Of a stretch of 64,000 bases of DNA, positions 42,180 through 53,521 are shown piece after piece. The translations under genes were made by a program, and so were the position numbers. The DNA lies in assembly GCF_000425785.1 (NCBI RefSeq), contig NZ_AUEC01000022.1, positions 1-64,000 on the forward strand, read 5' to 3'. The notes under the pieces are model-generated. The model saw nothing but the letters and a program-made list of their open reading frames with translations. It searched no databases and had not been told where the DNA came from. The first letter of the stretch is position 1. Every line of letters starts with the position of its first letter. The DNA is from Pseudomonas taiwanensis DSM 21245. GTDB lineage: Bacteria > Pseudomonadota > Gammaproteobacteria > Pseudomonadales > Pseudomonadaceae.

Positions 42180-43451
42180 ATGAGCTACGTTATCGACCGA
42201 CGCCTGAACGGCAAGAACAAGAGCACGGTCAACCGCCAGCGCTTCTTGCGGCGTTACCGTGAACACATCAAGAAAGCCGTCGAAGAGGCCGTGAGCCGCC
42301 GCTCCATCATGGACATGGAACATGGCGAGCAGATCAGCATTCCGGGACGGGACATCGACGAGCCGGTGCTGCACCACGGTCGTGGCGGCAAGCAGACCAT
42401 CGTGCACCCAGGCAACAAGGAATTCACTGCCGGCGAACACATACCACGGCCCCAGGGTGGCGGCGGTGGTGGCGGTCGCGGCAAGGCTGGCAACTCTGGC
42501 GAGGGCATGGACGACTTCGTCTTCCAGATCACCCAAGAGGAATTCCTCGAATTCATGTTCGAGGACCTGGAGCTGCCCAACCTGGTCAAGCGTCACCTGA
42601 CGGGCGCCGACACCTTCAAGACCGTACGTGCGGGTATCGCCAACGAGGGCAACCCCTCGCGCATCAACATCGTGCGCACCCTGCGCTCGGCCCACGCCCG
42701 CCGCATCGCCCTGACCGGCAGCAGCCGTGCCCTGCTGCGCGAAGCCCAGGCGGAACTGGCACGGCTGAAAGTCGAAGAGCCTGACAATTTCACCGATATC
42801 CAGGAAACCGAAGCCGAGATCGAACGCCTCAAGGCACGCATCAACCGCCTGCCGTTCCTCGATACCTTCGACCTCAAGTACAACCTGCTGGTCAAGCAAC
42901 CCAACCCCAGCTCCAAGGCCGTGATGTTCTGCCTGATGGACGTCTCCGGCTCGATGACCCAGGCCACCAAGGACATCGCCAAGCGCTTCTTCATCCTGCT
43001 GTACCTGTTCCTGAAGCGGAACTACGACCGCATCGAGGTGGTGTTCATCCGTCACCACACCAGTGCCCGCGAAGTCGACGAGGAAGAATTCTTCTACTCT
43101 CGGGAAACCGGCGGCACCATCGTCTCCAGCGCGCTCAAGTTGATGCAGGAGATCATGGCCGAACGCTATCCGGCCAGCGACTGGAACATCTATGCCGCCC
43201 AGGCCTCCGACGGAGACAACTGGAACGACGACTCGCCGATCTGCCGCGAGATTCTCTCCAAGCAGATCATGCCGCACGTGCAGTACTACACTTACGTCGA
43301 AATCACCCCGCGTGAGCATCAGGCGTTGTGGTACGAGTACGAGCGAATCGGCGAGGCCTTCCCCGACACATTCGCCCAGCAGCAGTTGGTTTCGGCCGGC
43401 GATATCTACCCGGTCTTCCGTGAACTCTTCCAGCGCAGGTTAGCCACATGA
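42180..43451 (+). CDS. yeaH: UPF0229 protein YeaH (VWA-like)
   Basis: A 423-residue partner of PrkA. It has a basic N-terminal region, a glycine-rich linker (near 93-100), a helical middle, and a C-terminal von Willebrand A-like domain with DVSGS (254-258) for metal-ion dependent adhesion. GGAGGGA precedes the ATG at 42180. Its stop overlaps the ycgB start by 4 bp. Molecular role unresolved. Confidence 0.9.
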   Translation: MSYVIDRRLNGKNKSTVNRQRFLRRYREHIKKAVEEAVSRRSIMDMEHGEQISIPGRDIDEPVLHHGRGGKQTIVHPGNKEFTAGEHIPRPQGGGGGGGRGKAGNSGEGMDDFVFQITQEEFLEFMFEDLELPNLVKRHLTGADTFKTVRAGIANEGNPSRINIVRTLRSAHARRIALTGSSRALLREAQAELARLKVEEPDNFTDIQETEAEIERLKARINRLPFLDTFDLKYNLLVKQPNPSSKAVMFCLMDVSGSMTQATKDIAKRFFILLYLFLKRNYDRIEVVFIRHHTSAREVDEEEFFYSRETGGTIVSSALKLMQEIMAERYPASDWNIYAAQASDGDNWNDDSPICREILSKQIMPHVQYYTYVEITPREHQALWYEYERIGEAFPDTFAQQQLVSAGDIYPVFRELFQRRLAT

Positions 43452-45016
43452 CCGCCAGAGCACAGAGACGCCAACCCATTTCCACCGGGTCCGAGTGGAC
43501 GTTCGAGCTGATCCAGACCTACGATCGGGAAATCAGCCGGCTGGCCGAGCGTTACGCCCTGGACACCTATCCCAACCAGATCGAGGTGATCACCGCCGAG
43601 CAGATGATGGACGCCTACGCGTCCGTCGGCATGCCGCTGGGTTATCACCACTGGAGCTACGGCAAGCAGTTCCTCAGCACTGAGAAGTCTTATAGCCGCG
43701 GCCAGATGGGCCTGGCCTACGAGATCGTGATCAACTCGGATCCCTGCATCGCCTACCTCATGGAAGAGAACACCATGTGCATGCAGGCCTTGGTGATCGC
43801 CCACGCCTGCTATGGCCACAACAGTTTCTTCAAGGGCAACTACCTGTTCCGCACCTGGACCGACGCCAGCTCGATCATCGATTACCTGGTATTCGCCAAG
43901 CAGTACATCGCCCAGTGCGAAGAGCGCCATGGCATCGATGCGGTCGAAGACCTGATCGACTCTTGCCACGCCCTGATGAACTACGGTGTCGACCGCTATA
44001 AACGCCCCTACCCCATCTCCGCCGAAGAGGAGCGTCGGCGGCAGAAAGAGCGCGAAGAGCACCTGCAACGGCAGATCAACGACCTCTGGCGCACCATTCC
44101 CAAGAGCGCAGAGAAAGGCAATGAGCGCGATGATGCGCGTTTCCCCGCCGAACCTCAGGAAAATATTCTCTATTTCATCGAGAAGAACGCGCCACTGCTC
44201 GAGCCCTGGCAGCGCGAAGTGGTGCGCATCGTGCGCAAGATAGCCCAGTACTTCTACCCGCAACGCCAGACCCAAGTGATGAACGAAGGCTGGGCGACGT
44301 TCTGGCACTACACGCTGATGAACGACCTGTACGACGAAGGCCTGATCACCGAAGGCTTCATGATGGAGTTCCTGCAGTCGCACACCAGCGTGGTGTACCA
44401 GCCCGGCTTCGACAGCCCGTACTACAGTGGCATCAACCCTTACGCACTGGGCTTTGCGATGTATACCGACATCCGGCGCATGTGCGAGAACCCGACCGAG
44501 GAAGATCGCCGCTGGTTCCCAGACATCGCTGGCAGCGACTGGTTGTCAACCATCAAGTTCGCCATGAGTAGCTTCAAGGACGAGAGCTTCATCCTACAGT
44601 ACCTGTCGCCCAAGGTGATCCGCGACCTCAAGCTGTTCAGCATCCTCGATGACGACCAGCGCGACGACCTGCTGGTGCCTGCTATCCATGACGAAGCGGG
44701 CTACCGGATCATCCGTGAGCAACTGGCCGCCCAGTACAACCTGGGCAACCGCGAGCCCAACGTGCAGATCTGGAGCATCGACCGCCGTGGCGATCGCTCA
44801 CTGACCCTGCGCCACCAGCAACACAACCGCAAGCCACTGGGCGACTCCACCGATGAAGTGCTCAAGCACCTGCACCGGCTGTGGGGCTTCGATATCCACC
44901 TGGAAACCGTGCAAGGCGACCAGGTCATGAAAACCCACCACATGCCGCCACGCGGCGAGCACAGTGACAGCGGCGATTATGGCCGCATGGACCTGGCCGT
45001 GGTTCATCACCTTTAA
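43448..45016 (+). CDS. ycgB: SpoVR family protein
   Basis: A 522-residue homologue of Bacillus SpoVR and E. coli YcgB. Characteristic segments are [10 protein letters not shown] near residue 66, [13 protein letters not shown] near 118, and [10 protein letters not shown] near 280, which together look like a His/Glu metal site. Translation is coupled to yeaH (ATGA). The trio prkA-yeaH-ycgB is conserved in many proteobacteria, yet the activity of this protein is unknown. Confidence 0.9.
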   Translation: MTARAQRRQPISTGSEWTFELIQTYDREISRLAERYALDTYPNQIEVITAEQMMDAYASVGMPLGYHHWSYGKQFLSTEKSYSRGQMGLAYEIVINSDPCIAYLMEENTMCMQALVIAHACYGHNSFFKGNYLFRTWTDASSIIDYLVFAKQYIAQCEERHGIDAVEDLIDSCHALMNYGVDRYKRPYPISAEEERRRQKEREEHLQRQINDLWRTIPKSAEKGNERDDARFPAEPQENILYFIEKNAPLLEPWQREVVRIVRKIAQYFYPQRQTQVMNEGWATFWHYTLMNDLYDEGLITEGFMMEFLQSHTSVVYQPGFDSPYYSGINPYALGFAMYTDIRRMCENPTEEDRRWFPDIAGSDWLSTIKFAMSSFKDESFILQYLSPKVIRDLKLFSILDDDQRDDLLVPAIHDEAGYRIIREQLAAQYNLGNREPNVQIWSIDRRGDRSLTLRHQQHNRKPLGDSTDEVLKHLHRLWGFDIHLETVQGDQVMKTHHMPPRGEHSDSGDYGRMDLAVVHHL

Positions 45017-45029
45017 GCTCGACGCACCG

Positions 45030-45067
45030 CCATAACTGCCAACAGGGTATCCTGTGGGCAGTTATGG
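45030..45067 (+). promoter_or_regulatory. Long hairpin reaching into the cca ribosome site
   Basis: C45030-C40 pairs with G45057-G67 (11 bp), then one A-G mismatch, then ACAGG pairs with CCTGT across a GTAT loop. The GGAGG ribosome site of cca is 45066-45070, so its first two bases are in the stem. No T tract follows, so it is more likely a translational or processing element than a terminator for ycgB. Confidence 0.55.
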
Positions 45068-45076
45068 AGGCTGCAC

Positions 45077-46183
45077 ATGCAAATTTACAAAGTCGGTGGC
45101 GCGGTGCGTGATCGTCTGCTCGGGCGCGCGGTCAGCGATATCGACTGGCTGGTGGTGGGCGCGACGGTCGAGGAAATGCAGGCCAAGGGTTTTCGCCCGG
45201 TCGGCGCGGATTTTCCGGTGTTCCTGCACCCGCAGACGGGCGAGGAATACGCGCTGGCACGCACCGAGCGCAAAAGTGGACGCGGCTATGGCGGGTTCAC
45301 CTTTCATGCCAGTCCAGAGGTCACGCTCGAAGAGGACCTCATACGCCGTGACTTGACCATCAATGCAATGGCGGAGGATGACCAGGGCAACGTACTGGAT
45401 CCCTACCACGGCCAGGAAGACCTTGAACACCGCCTTTTACGCCATGTTTCCCCCGCGTTCGCCGAAGATCCTTTGCGTGTGCTGCGCGTCGCCCGCTTCG
45501 CCGCACGGTATGCGCCATTGGGCTTCCAGGTAGCTGACGATACCCTTGAGTTGATGCGCCAGATCGCCGCGTCCGGCGAACTGCAAGCGTTGACTGCCGA
45601 GCGCAGCTGGAAAGAGATCGAGCGAGCATTGATGGAGGAACAGCCACAGGTGTTCATCCAGGTGCTGAACGACTGCTCGGCACTTCAGGAGTTGATGCCC
45701 GAGCTCCACTGTGACGCGGATTCGCTGGCAGCGCTGGTACAGGCAGCCAAGCATCGACAACCTCTGCACGTGCGTTGGGCGTGCCTGTTGGATAGGGTGC
45801 AGCCGGCAGCCATCAAGGCACTCAACCAGCGATTCAAAGCCCCGCGTGAATGCCAGGAACTGGCCGTGTTGACCGGTGAGTTTTCCGGTCGTGCCGATGC
45901 AGGAATGGCGCTTGAGCCTTCAGGCTTGCTGGAGATGCTGCAGAAATTCGACGTCTATCGGCGGCCACAGCGCTTCGAGGACTTCATAGTCACGTGCGAA
46001 ATGAGGGCGCTTGGGCGCGGGGAGCAAACGTATCCACAGGCCGAGTACCTGCGTGGAGCGGCGGCAACGGCCAGGGCAGTTAATGTGAAGCCGTTGGTGG
46101 ACGCAGGCCTGGCCGGACAGGCGCTGGGAGAGGCCCTCAAGAACGAGCGACTGAAAGCGATCGAGGCGTACCAACGCCGCTGA
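45077..46183 (+). CDS. cca: CCA-adding enzyme (tRNA nucleotidyltransferase)
   Basis: Adds or repairs the 3' CCA of tRNA. The 368-residue class II enzyme has [20 protein letters not shown] with the metal-binding DxD pair, [10 protein letters not shown], and the [11 protein letters not shown] nucleotide-selecting region. It lacks the C-terminal HD domain present in E. coli Cca. GGAGG lies 6 bp before the ATG but borders a long hairpin. It is convergent with folK. Confidence 0.93.
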   Translation: MQIYKVGGAVRDRLLGRAVSDIDWLVVGATVEEMQAKGFRPVGADFPVFLHPQTGEEYALARTERKSGRGYGGFTFHASPEVTLEEDLIRRDLTINAMAEDDQGNVLDPYHGQEDLEHRLLRHVSPAFAEDPLRVLRVARFAARYAPLGFQVADDTLELMRQIAASGELQALTAERSWKEIERALMEEQPQVFIQVLNDCSALQELMPELHCDADSLAALVQAAKHRQPLHVRWACLLDRVQPAAIKALNQRFKAPRECQELAVLTGEFSGRADAGMALEPSGLLEMLQKFDVYRRPQRFEDFIVTCEMRALGRGEQTYPQAEYLRGAAATARAVNVKPLVDAGLAGQALGEALKNERLKAIEAYQRR

Positions 46184-46245
46184 CCACGCGGCCCGCCCGC
46201 TCCAGGCGCGGCCTCGTGTCGCGCCTACGACGATCGCGAAAAAGC

Positions 46246-46755
46246 TCAAGCCGGGGTCAACTGCACGCCCCGCCACTCGAACGCCACCGGTGCCAGCACC
46301 TGATCGATGTTCGCCTCCTCCCACAACTGCGCCATGCGCTTTCCGGCCCCTGGGTGCACCAGCTCAGGCGCTAGCAACGACAGTGGCCACAGCACGAACG
46401 CGTTCTTCAGAATTTCCGCCCTGGGCAGCACCAGCCCATCGAAGGTACCGTACAGATCGTCATACATCAGCACATCGATATCCAGCGGCAAGCCCTTGCG
46501 ATCCGGTGCGTAACGGCCGTTGTCCGCCTCAATGAACTTGAGCCGGCGATCCAGCTCCATCAGCGGAAGATCTGTCTTGCCGGTGACCACGAAATTGATG
46601 AAGGGGCCACTCTTGATCCCCACGGCCTGGCTCTCGAACGCCGGAGAACAACGCATGTCCTTGAGGATGCCAGCCAAGGCGTCGAGCCCAGCGCACAGGT
46701 GCGCCTGGCGGTCGATATTGCTACCCAGGCCCAGGTAAACCGTGCTCAGAGACAT
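46246..46755 (-). CDS. folK: HPPK (6-hydroxymethyl-dihydropterin pyrophosphokinase)
   Basis: Activates hydroxymethyl-dihydropterin with ATP in folate synthesis. The 169-residue protein has YLGLGSNI at the N terminus and the metal-binding PLDIDVLMYD. I start at 46755 (MSLSTVYL), inside the last 10 bp of folB, so translation is probably coupled. It is shorter in sequence identity to the classic E. coli FolK than a second copy usually found in pseudomonads; either may be the main enzyme. Confidence 0.9.
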   Translation of the reverse strand: MSLSTVYLGLGSNIDRQAHLCAGLDALAGILKDMRCSPAFESQAVGIKSGPFINFVVTGKTDLPLMELDRRLKFIEADNGRYAPDRKGLPLDIDVLMYDDLYGTFDGLVLPRAEILKNAFVLWPLSLLAPELVHPGAGKRMAQLWEEANIDQVLAPVAFEWRGVQLTPA

Positions 46756-47102
46756 CCGCGCTCGATCTCCACGCCAACACCGCCACGGGCTGCCGGGACA
46801 GCTCCTGGCTTGGTCAGTTTCAGGCGTACCCAAGGAATGTGGAACTCTTCCATCAACGCTGCCACCAAGCGCTCGGCAAAGGTTTCCACCAGCTCGAAGC
46901 GCGCCTGCTCGGCGAAAGCCTGGATGCGTGCCGATACGCTGGCATAGTCCAGCGCCAGGCTCAGATCGTCACCGGCCGCCGCTGGGCGGTTGTCCCAGGC
47001 GAAACTCAGGTCAAGGCGCAGGCACTGGCGAATATCCCGCTCCCAGTCATAGGCACCGATGACGGTATCGACTTCCAGGCCTTCGATGAACACTCTGTCC
47101 AA
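46746..47102 (-). CDS. folB: Dihydroneopterin aldolase
   Basis: Cleaves dihydroneopterin to the pterin used by FolK. The 118-residue protein has [21 protein letters not shown] at the start (listed across family motifs) and KLTKPGAV near the C terminus. The start is TTG at 47102, with GGAGAG 7 bp upstream; no ATG is available in frame. It overlaps folK by 10 bp and is divergent from plsY. Confidence 0.9.
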   Translation of the reverse strand: MDRVFIEGLEVDTVIGAYDWERDIRQCLRLDLSFAWDNRPAAAGDDLSLALDYASVSARIQAFAEQARFELVETFAERLVAALMEEFHIPWVRLKLTKPGAVPAARGGVGVEIERGCL

Positions 47103-47176
47103 GCACTTCTCTCCACAGCACGACAAGGGCGACTGGCGCCGTTAGAATCAGGGCGTCCTCGCCCGGAATAGTTAGC

Positions 47177-47746
47177 ATGTTTTGGTTATTGGCGCTGCTC
47201 GCCTACCTGCTCGGCTCGCTGTCCTTCGCCATCGTCCTCAGCCGCCTTTCAGGCAGCCCGGACCCGCGTTCCAGCGGTTCAGGCAATGCCGGCGCCACCA
47301 ACATGCTACGCCTGGCAGGCCGTAAACTGGCGATCCTGACCCTGCTTGGCGACCTGTGCAAGGGACTTTTGCCCGTCTTGCTGGCCCGTCTCGCTGGCCT
47401 GGACCTGCAGGAGCAGGGCTGGGTCGGCGTCTGCGCGGTGCTCGGCCACCTGTTCCCACTGTACTTCAACTTCAAGGGTGGCAAAGGTGTCGCCACCGCG
47501 GCCGGCATGCTGATGGGCCTGTACTTTCCCGCCGCATTGCTGGCCATCGGCGCCTGGCTGCTGACCTTCTACCTGACTCGAACCAGCTCGCTGGCCGCGC
47601 TCATCGCCACTCCACTTACCCTACCGCTGCTGGCCTGGCGCGAGCCCGAAGCGCTGCTGCCGATCAGCGTCCTGACCGTGCTGATCGTCTGGCGCCACCG
47701 TAACAACCTGCGGGATTTGTTCGCCGGGCGCGAAAGGCATTTCTAA
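47177..47746 (+). CDS. plsY: Glycerol-3-phosphate acyltransferase PlsY
   Basis: Inner-membrane enzyme that transfers acyl groups from acyl-phosphate to glycerol-3-phosphate, the first step of phospholipid synthesis. The 189-residue protein has five hydrophobic helices and the three loop motifs GSGNAGATN, the GH-FP region, and [12 protein letters not shown]. It lies between divergent folB and convergent tsaD, as in many gammaproteobacteria. Confidence 0.95.
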   Translation: MFWLLALLAYLLGSLSFAIVLSRLSGSPDPRSSGSGNAGATNMLRLAGRKLAILTLLGDLCKGLLPVLLARLAGLDLQEQGWVGVCAVLGHLFPLYFNFKGGKGVATAAGMLMGLYFPAALLAIGAWLLTFYLTRTSSLAALIATPLTLPLLAWREPEALLPISVLTVLIVWRHRNNLRDLFAGRERHF

Positions 47747-47761
47747 CGCACCCATCGACCT

Positions 47762-48787
47762 TCACACCGGCGGCAACTGCTCCATCGGCCAGCGCGCCTG
47801 CACGCTGATCGCCAGGTCCTGCTGCTGCCCGGCCAGCAAGCGCTGACAACCGGCGTAGGCGATCATGGCGCCGTTGTCGGTACAGAACCGCGGGCGGGCG
47901 TAGTAAACATTGCCTTTGATACCGGCCAGCATCTCTTCCAGCGACGCCCGCAGCGCCTTGTTGGCACTCACGCCACCGGCGATGACCAAGCGCTTGAGCC
48001 CGGTCTGCTTGAGGGCTCGCTTGCATTTGATGGTCAGAGTCTCCACCACCGCCTGCTGGAACGCCAGGGACACGTCGCAACGGGTTTGCTCACTGTCGTC
48101 ACCAGCATCGCGGCATTGCTGCCAGGTGTTGAGCGCGAAGGTCTTGAGGCCGCTGAAGCTGAACTGCAGGCCTGGGCGATCGGTCATCGGTCGCGGGAAT
48201 ACGAAACGCCCGGGCACGCCGTGTTCGGCCAGACGGGCAATTTCCGGCCCACCCGGATAGTTGAGGCCGATCAGCTTGGCGGTCTTGTCGAACGCCTCGC
48301 CGGCCGCATCGTCCAGGCTCTCGCCCAACAGTTCGTAACGCCCGATGCCATCGACGCGCACCAGCTGAGTGTGCCCGCCGGACACCAACAAGGCGACGAA
48401 CGGAAACTCAGGAGGCTGCTCCTCGAGCATGGGTGCGAGCAAGTGGCCTTCCATATGATGAACGCCGATCGCTGGAATATCCCAGGCGAACGCCAGGGCC
48501 TGGGCGCACGAGGCACCCACCAGCAGCGCCCCGACCAGGCCAGGGCCTGCGGTATAGGCAATGGCGTCGATCTCGGTGGCCACGCAGCCGGCCTCGTCCA
48601 GCACCTGGCGGATGAGCGGCAGCATGCGCTTGACGTGGTCACGCGAAGCAAGCTCCGGCACCACCCCGCCAAACACGCGGTGCAGGTCGATCTGACTGAA
48701 CAGCGCGTCGGCCAACAAACCGCGCTCGCTGTCGTATAATGCGACGCCGGTTTCGTCGCAGGATGTTTCCAATCCCAGTACTAGCAT
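47762..48787 (-). CDS. tsaD: tRNA t6A37 threonylcarbamoyltransferase TsaD
   Basis: Transfers threonylcarbamoyl to A37 of ANN-decoding tRNAs with TsaB and TsaE. The 341-residue ASKHA protein has [10 protein letters not shown] at the start, the metal-binding HHMEGH near residue 110, and [10 protein letters not shown] near 270. It is divergent from rpsU, a layout conserved in gammaproteobacteria. Confidence 0.97.
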   Translation of the reverse strand: MLVLGLETSCDETGVALYDSERGLLADALFSQIDLHRVFGGVVPELASRDHVKRMLPLIRQVLDEAGCVATEIDAIAYTAGPGLVGALLVGASCAQALAFAWDIPAIGVHHMEGHLLAPMLEEQPPEFPFVALLVSGGHTQLVRVDGIGRYELLGESLDDAAGEAFDKTAKLIGLNYPGGPEIARLAEHGVPGRFVFPRPMTDRPGLQFSFSGLKTFALNTWQQCRDAGDDSEQTRCDVSLAFQQAVVETLTIKCKRALKQTGLKRLVIAGGVSANKALRASLEEMLAGIKGNVYYARPRFCTDNGAMIAYAGCQRLLAGQQQDLAISVQARWPMEQLPPV

Positions 48788-48874
48788 GGGTTCGTCCCTT
48801 GTGGGGGCTGAATTCGAAGCCGCGCATGATAGTCCCCGTGCCGGGTGCCGACCAGCGGTTTTCGATCAGAGGCT

Positions 48875-48903
48875 TTGCATTCCGGCCAGCTAAGGGTTAA
48901 CAT
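48875..48903 (+). promoter_or_regulatory. rpsU-dnaG-rpoD promoter
   Basis: TTGCAT (48875-48880) and TAACAT (48898-48903) are 17 bp apart, 89 bp before the rpsU start codon. I found no LexA-type palindrome overlapping it. Confidence 0.65.
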
Positions 48904-48992
48904 CCGCAACCCTTGAAAACCGACGTTCTCCAGCACACCTTTTGTTTTGCCAGGAGCACGTCTACCCCGGTAATGAATTAAGGTAGCCCTGG

Positions 48993-49208
48993 ATGCCAGC
49001 CGTCAAAGTTAAAGAGAACGAACCCTTCGACGTAGCTCTGCGTCGTTTCAAGCGCTCCTGCGAAAAAGCCGGTGTACTGGCTGAAGTTCGTAGCCGCGAG
49101 TTTTACGAGAAGCCGACCGCCGAGCGTAAGCGCAAAGCAGCTGCTGCTGTTAAGCGTCACGCCAAGAAAGTTCAGCGCGAACAGCGCCGCGCCGTTCGTC
49201 TGTACTAA
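48993..49208 (+). CDS. rpsU: 30S ribosomal protein bS21
   Basis: Small basic 71-residue protein of the 30S subunit, important in translation initiation. The sequence [18 protein letters not shown] opens it and the C terminus is rich in Lys and Arg. AAGG lies 9 bp before the ATG. It is first of the macromolecular synthesis operon rpsU-dnaG-rpoD. Confidence 0.97.
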   Translation: MPAVKVKENEPFDVALRRFKRSCEKAGVLAEVRSREFYEKPTAERKRKAAAAVKRHAKKVQREQRRAVRLY

Positions 49209-49501
49209 TACAGACGTTCTACGCAGAGCTTCTGCCCAGCCCGGCACCATGCCGGGCTAATGGCAGCAGTTGCTTTACCCCTTGAGCTCTCGCTTGAGGC
49301 GCCCAAATGCAGTGTCCTTGCATAGCGGCAACCTGCCTTAACACGTCAGAGCTGGTCTACGACCAGTCGTGCACGTCCTGACTGACGAGCCCTCACCGGC
49401 TGGCGACGAGCACACATTCCCTCGCATTTCCCCAAGCAGCAACCACTCCGATGTGGCGCGTTAGCGATTAGACTTGCCAATTGCCAGATGACGAGACTGC
49501 C
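49209..49501 (+). other. rpsU-dnaG intergenic region
   Basis: This 293-bp gap holds AGCCCGGC-ACCAT-GCCGGGCT (49238-49258), a strong hairpin with no T tract, and a weaker CTGGTC-TAC-GACCAG (49352-49366). The first is placed to act as a partial terminator or mRNA processing site lowering dnaG relative to rpsU, as known in E. coli. No small gene is evident. Confidence 0.55.
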
Positions 49502-51484
49502 ATGGCCGGGCTGATTCCCCAGAGTTTCATTGACGACCTTATCAACCGCCTCGACATCGTCGACGTGGTGAGTTCGCGCGTCCAGCTGAAAAAGACCGGC
49601 AAGAATTACTCCGCCTGCTGCCCGTTCCACAAGGAAAAAACGCCGTCCTTCACGGTAAGCCCCGACAAGCAGTTCTACTACTGCTTCGGCTGCGGGGCCG
49701 GCGGCAACGCCCTGGGCTTCGTCATGGACCACGACAACCTGGATTTTCCCCAGGCCGTGGAGGAACTGGCCCGCGCCGCCGGCATGGAAGTACCCCGCGA
49801 GGAAGGCCGGCGCTCGCAAAAAACCCGCCAGCCGACCGACTCACCGCTGTATCCGCTGCTGGAGGCGGCCGCCGGCTTCTATCGCCAGGCCCTGCGCAGC
49901 CACCCGACCCGCAAGGCCGCGGTGGATTACCTCAAAGGCCGAGGCCTGTCTGGCGAAATAGCCCGCGACTTTGGCCTGGGCTTCGCCCCACCCGGCTGGG
50001 ACAACCTGCTCAAGCACCTGGGTGCCGACAGCCTGCAACAGAAGGTGATGATCGACGCCGGCCTGCTGATCGAGAACGCCGAAAGCGGCAAACGTTACGA
50101 CCGCTTCCGCGACCGGGTGATGTTCCCGATCCGCGACAGCCGTGGCCGAATCATCGCCTTCGGCGGTCGGGTGCTGGGCGACGACAAGCCCAAGTACCTC
50201 AACTCCCCGGAAACCCCTGTCTTCCACAAGGGCCAGGAGTTGTACGGGCTGTACGAGGCACGCAAGCACAACCGCAACCTCGACGAGATCATCGTCGTCG
50301 AAGGTTACATGGACGTCATCGCCCTGGCCCAACAAGGCCTGCGCAATGCCGTGGCGACACTTGGCACCGCCACCAGTGAAGAACATCTCAAGCGCCTGTT
50401 CCGCGTGGTGCCAAGCGTACTGTTCTGCTTCGACGGCGACCAAGCAGGGCGCAAGGCCGCCTGGCGCGCCCTGGAGTCGACCCTGTCGGCCCTGCAGGAT
50501 GGCCGTCGGGCACGCTTTCTGTTCCTGCCCGAAGGCGAAGATCCGGACAGCCTGGTCCGCGCCGAAGGCACCGATGCCTTCATGGCACGCATCAACCAGC
50601 ACGCCCAGCCGCTGGCAGATTACTTCTTCGAGCAACTGAGCAACGAGGCCGACCCGCGCTCACTGGAAGGCAAGGCCCATATGGCCACCCTGGCCGCACC
50701 GTTGATCGAAAAGATTCCGGGTGCCAACCTGCGTCAGCTGATGCGCAATCGCCTGAAGGAAATCACCGGCCTCGATCCGCAGCAGGTCGAGCAACTGGCC
50801 CAGCATGCCCCGGCGCCGAACAGTGTGCCGGACTACGACCCTGGCTACGACTACGACGCCATGGCCAGCTTCACCCCCGACTACGGCGACCTGGCGCAGC
50901 ACGACTACGCCCCTGCCCATCAGGCGCACGAGTGGAAGTCCAACAAGGGGGGCGGTAAGAAGCCGTGGAGCGACAAGCCCTGGGACAAGAACCGCAAGGG
51001 CGGCAAGCCATGGCAGCAGCGTGACGAAGCCCCGTCCCGGGTGCCGGCACCGGTGGAACCGCCTACCCTGGCGGCCCTGCGCACCCTGCTGCACCACCCG
51101 CTGTTGGCCGGAAAGGTCGAGGACGCCAGTCATTTCGCCGACGAAGAGCATCTTTACAGCCAGCTGCTGGTCGCACTGATCGAAGCCGCACAGAAAAATC
51201 CTGGGCTAAGCTCAATGCAGTTGATCGCACGCTGGCACGGCACCGAACAAGGCCGCCTGCTGCGGGCCTTGGCGGAAAAGGAATGGCTTATCGTAGCCGA
51301 CAACCTTGAACAACAGTTTTTCGACACTATAACTAGCTTGTCCGCCCGCCAACGCGAGCGCAGCCTGGAACAACTGCTCAGGAAATCACGTCAAAGCGAA
51401 TTGACCAGCGAGGAAAAATCTCAGCTCCTCGCCCTGCTGAGCCGGAATGTTCCCGCACAAACGCCGACCTCATCTGGCGCGTGA
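49502..51484 (+). CDS. dnaG: DNA primase
   Basis: Makes RNA primers at the replication fork. The 660-residue protein has the N-terminal zinc finger CPFHKEKTPSF...CFGCGAGG, a TOPRIM catalytic core (VEGYMDVIAL near 265; FDGDQAG near 308), and a C-terminal helicase-binding domain (from about 525). The linker (about 435-520) is unusual: rich in Asp/Tyr/Pro, then Lys/Gly/Trp. I chose the ATG at 49502; upstream codons lack family match and no strong ribosome site is seen, as common for primase. Confidence 0.96.
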   Translation: MAGLIPQSFIDDLINRLDIVDVVSSRVQLKKTGKNYSACCPFHKEKTPSFTVSPDKQFYYCFGCGAGGNALGFVMDHDNLDFPQAVEELARAAGMEVPREEGRRSQKTRQPTDSPLYPLLEAAAGFYRQALRSHPTRKAAVDYLKGRGLSGEIARDFGLGFAPPGWDNLLKHLGADSLQQKVMIDAGLLIENAESGKRYDRFRDRVMFPIRDSRGRIIAFGGRVLGDDKPKYLNSPETPVFHKGQELYGLYEARKHNRNLDEIIVVEGYMDVIALAQQGLRNAVATLGTATSEEHLKRLFRVVPSVLFCFDGDQAGRKAAWRALESTLSALQDGRRARFLFLPEGEDPDSLVRAEGTDAFMARINQHAQPLADYFFEQLSNEADPRSLEGKAHMATLAAPLIEKIPGANLRQLMRNRLKEITGLDPQQVEQLAQHAPAPNSVPDYDPGYDYDAMASFTPDYGDLAQHDYAPAHQAHEWKSNKGGGKKPWSDKPWDKNRKGGKPWQQRDEAPSRVPAPVEPPTLAALRTLLHHPLLAGKVEDASHFADEEHLYSQLLVALIEAAQKNPGLSSMQLIARWHGTEQGRLLRALAEKEWLIVADNLEQQFFDTITSLSARQRERSLEQLLRKSRQSELTSEEKSQLLALLSRNVPAQTPTSSGA

Positions 51485-51498
51485 GGCCCATGCTCGGG

Positions 51499-51504
51499 TA
51501 TAAT
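51499..51504 (+). promoter_or_regulatory. -10 element before rpoD
   Basis: A perfect TATAAT lies in the dnaG-rpoD gap, 47 bp before the rpoD start. The -35 position (ggcgcg) does not match TTGACA, so it may need an activator or other sigma factor, or be silent. Confidence 0.4.
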
Positions 51505-51551
51505 CCTCGGCTTGTTTTTTGCCCGCCAAGACCTTCAGTGGATAGGGTGTT

Positions 51552-53402
<1,851 letters not shown>

Positions 53403-53407
53403 TGACG

Positions 53408-53432
53408 AACCCCGGCCCAGGCCGGGGTTTTT
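53408..53432 (+). terminator. rpoD terminator
   Basis: AACCCCGGCC-CA-GGCCGGGGTT runs into TTT. It lies 5 bp after the rpoD stop. Confidence 0.93.
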
Positions 53433-53521
53433 CTTGTGCAAAAAAAGGTTGTGGTACACAGCTACCCCAGACGAAATGCCCGTCTACACTCGACTTCAGA
53501 TCACCTGAATGCGAGGCCGCT

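Noticed and set aside
48875..48992. LexA box in the rpsU-dnaG-rpoD promoter
   Set aside because: E. coli has one, but no CTGTN8ACAG-type palindrome is present here.
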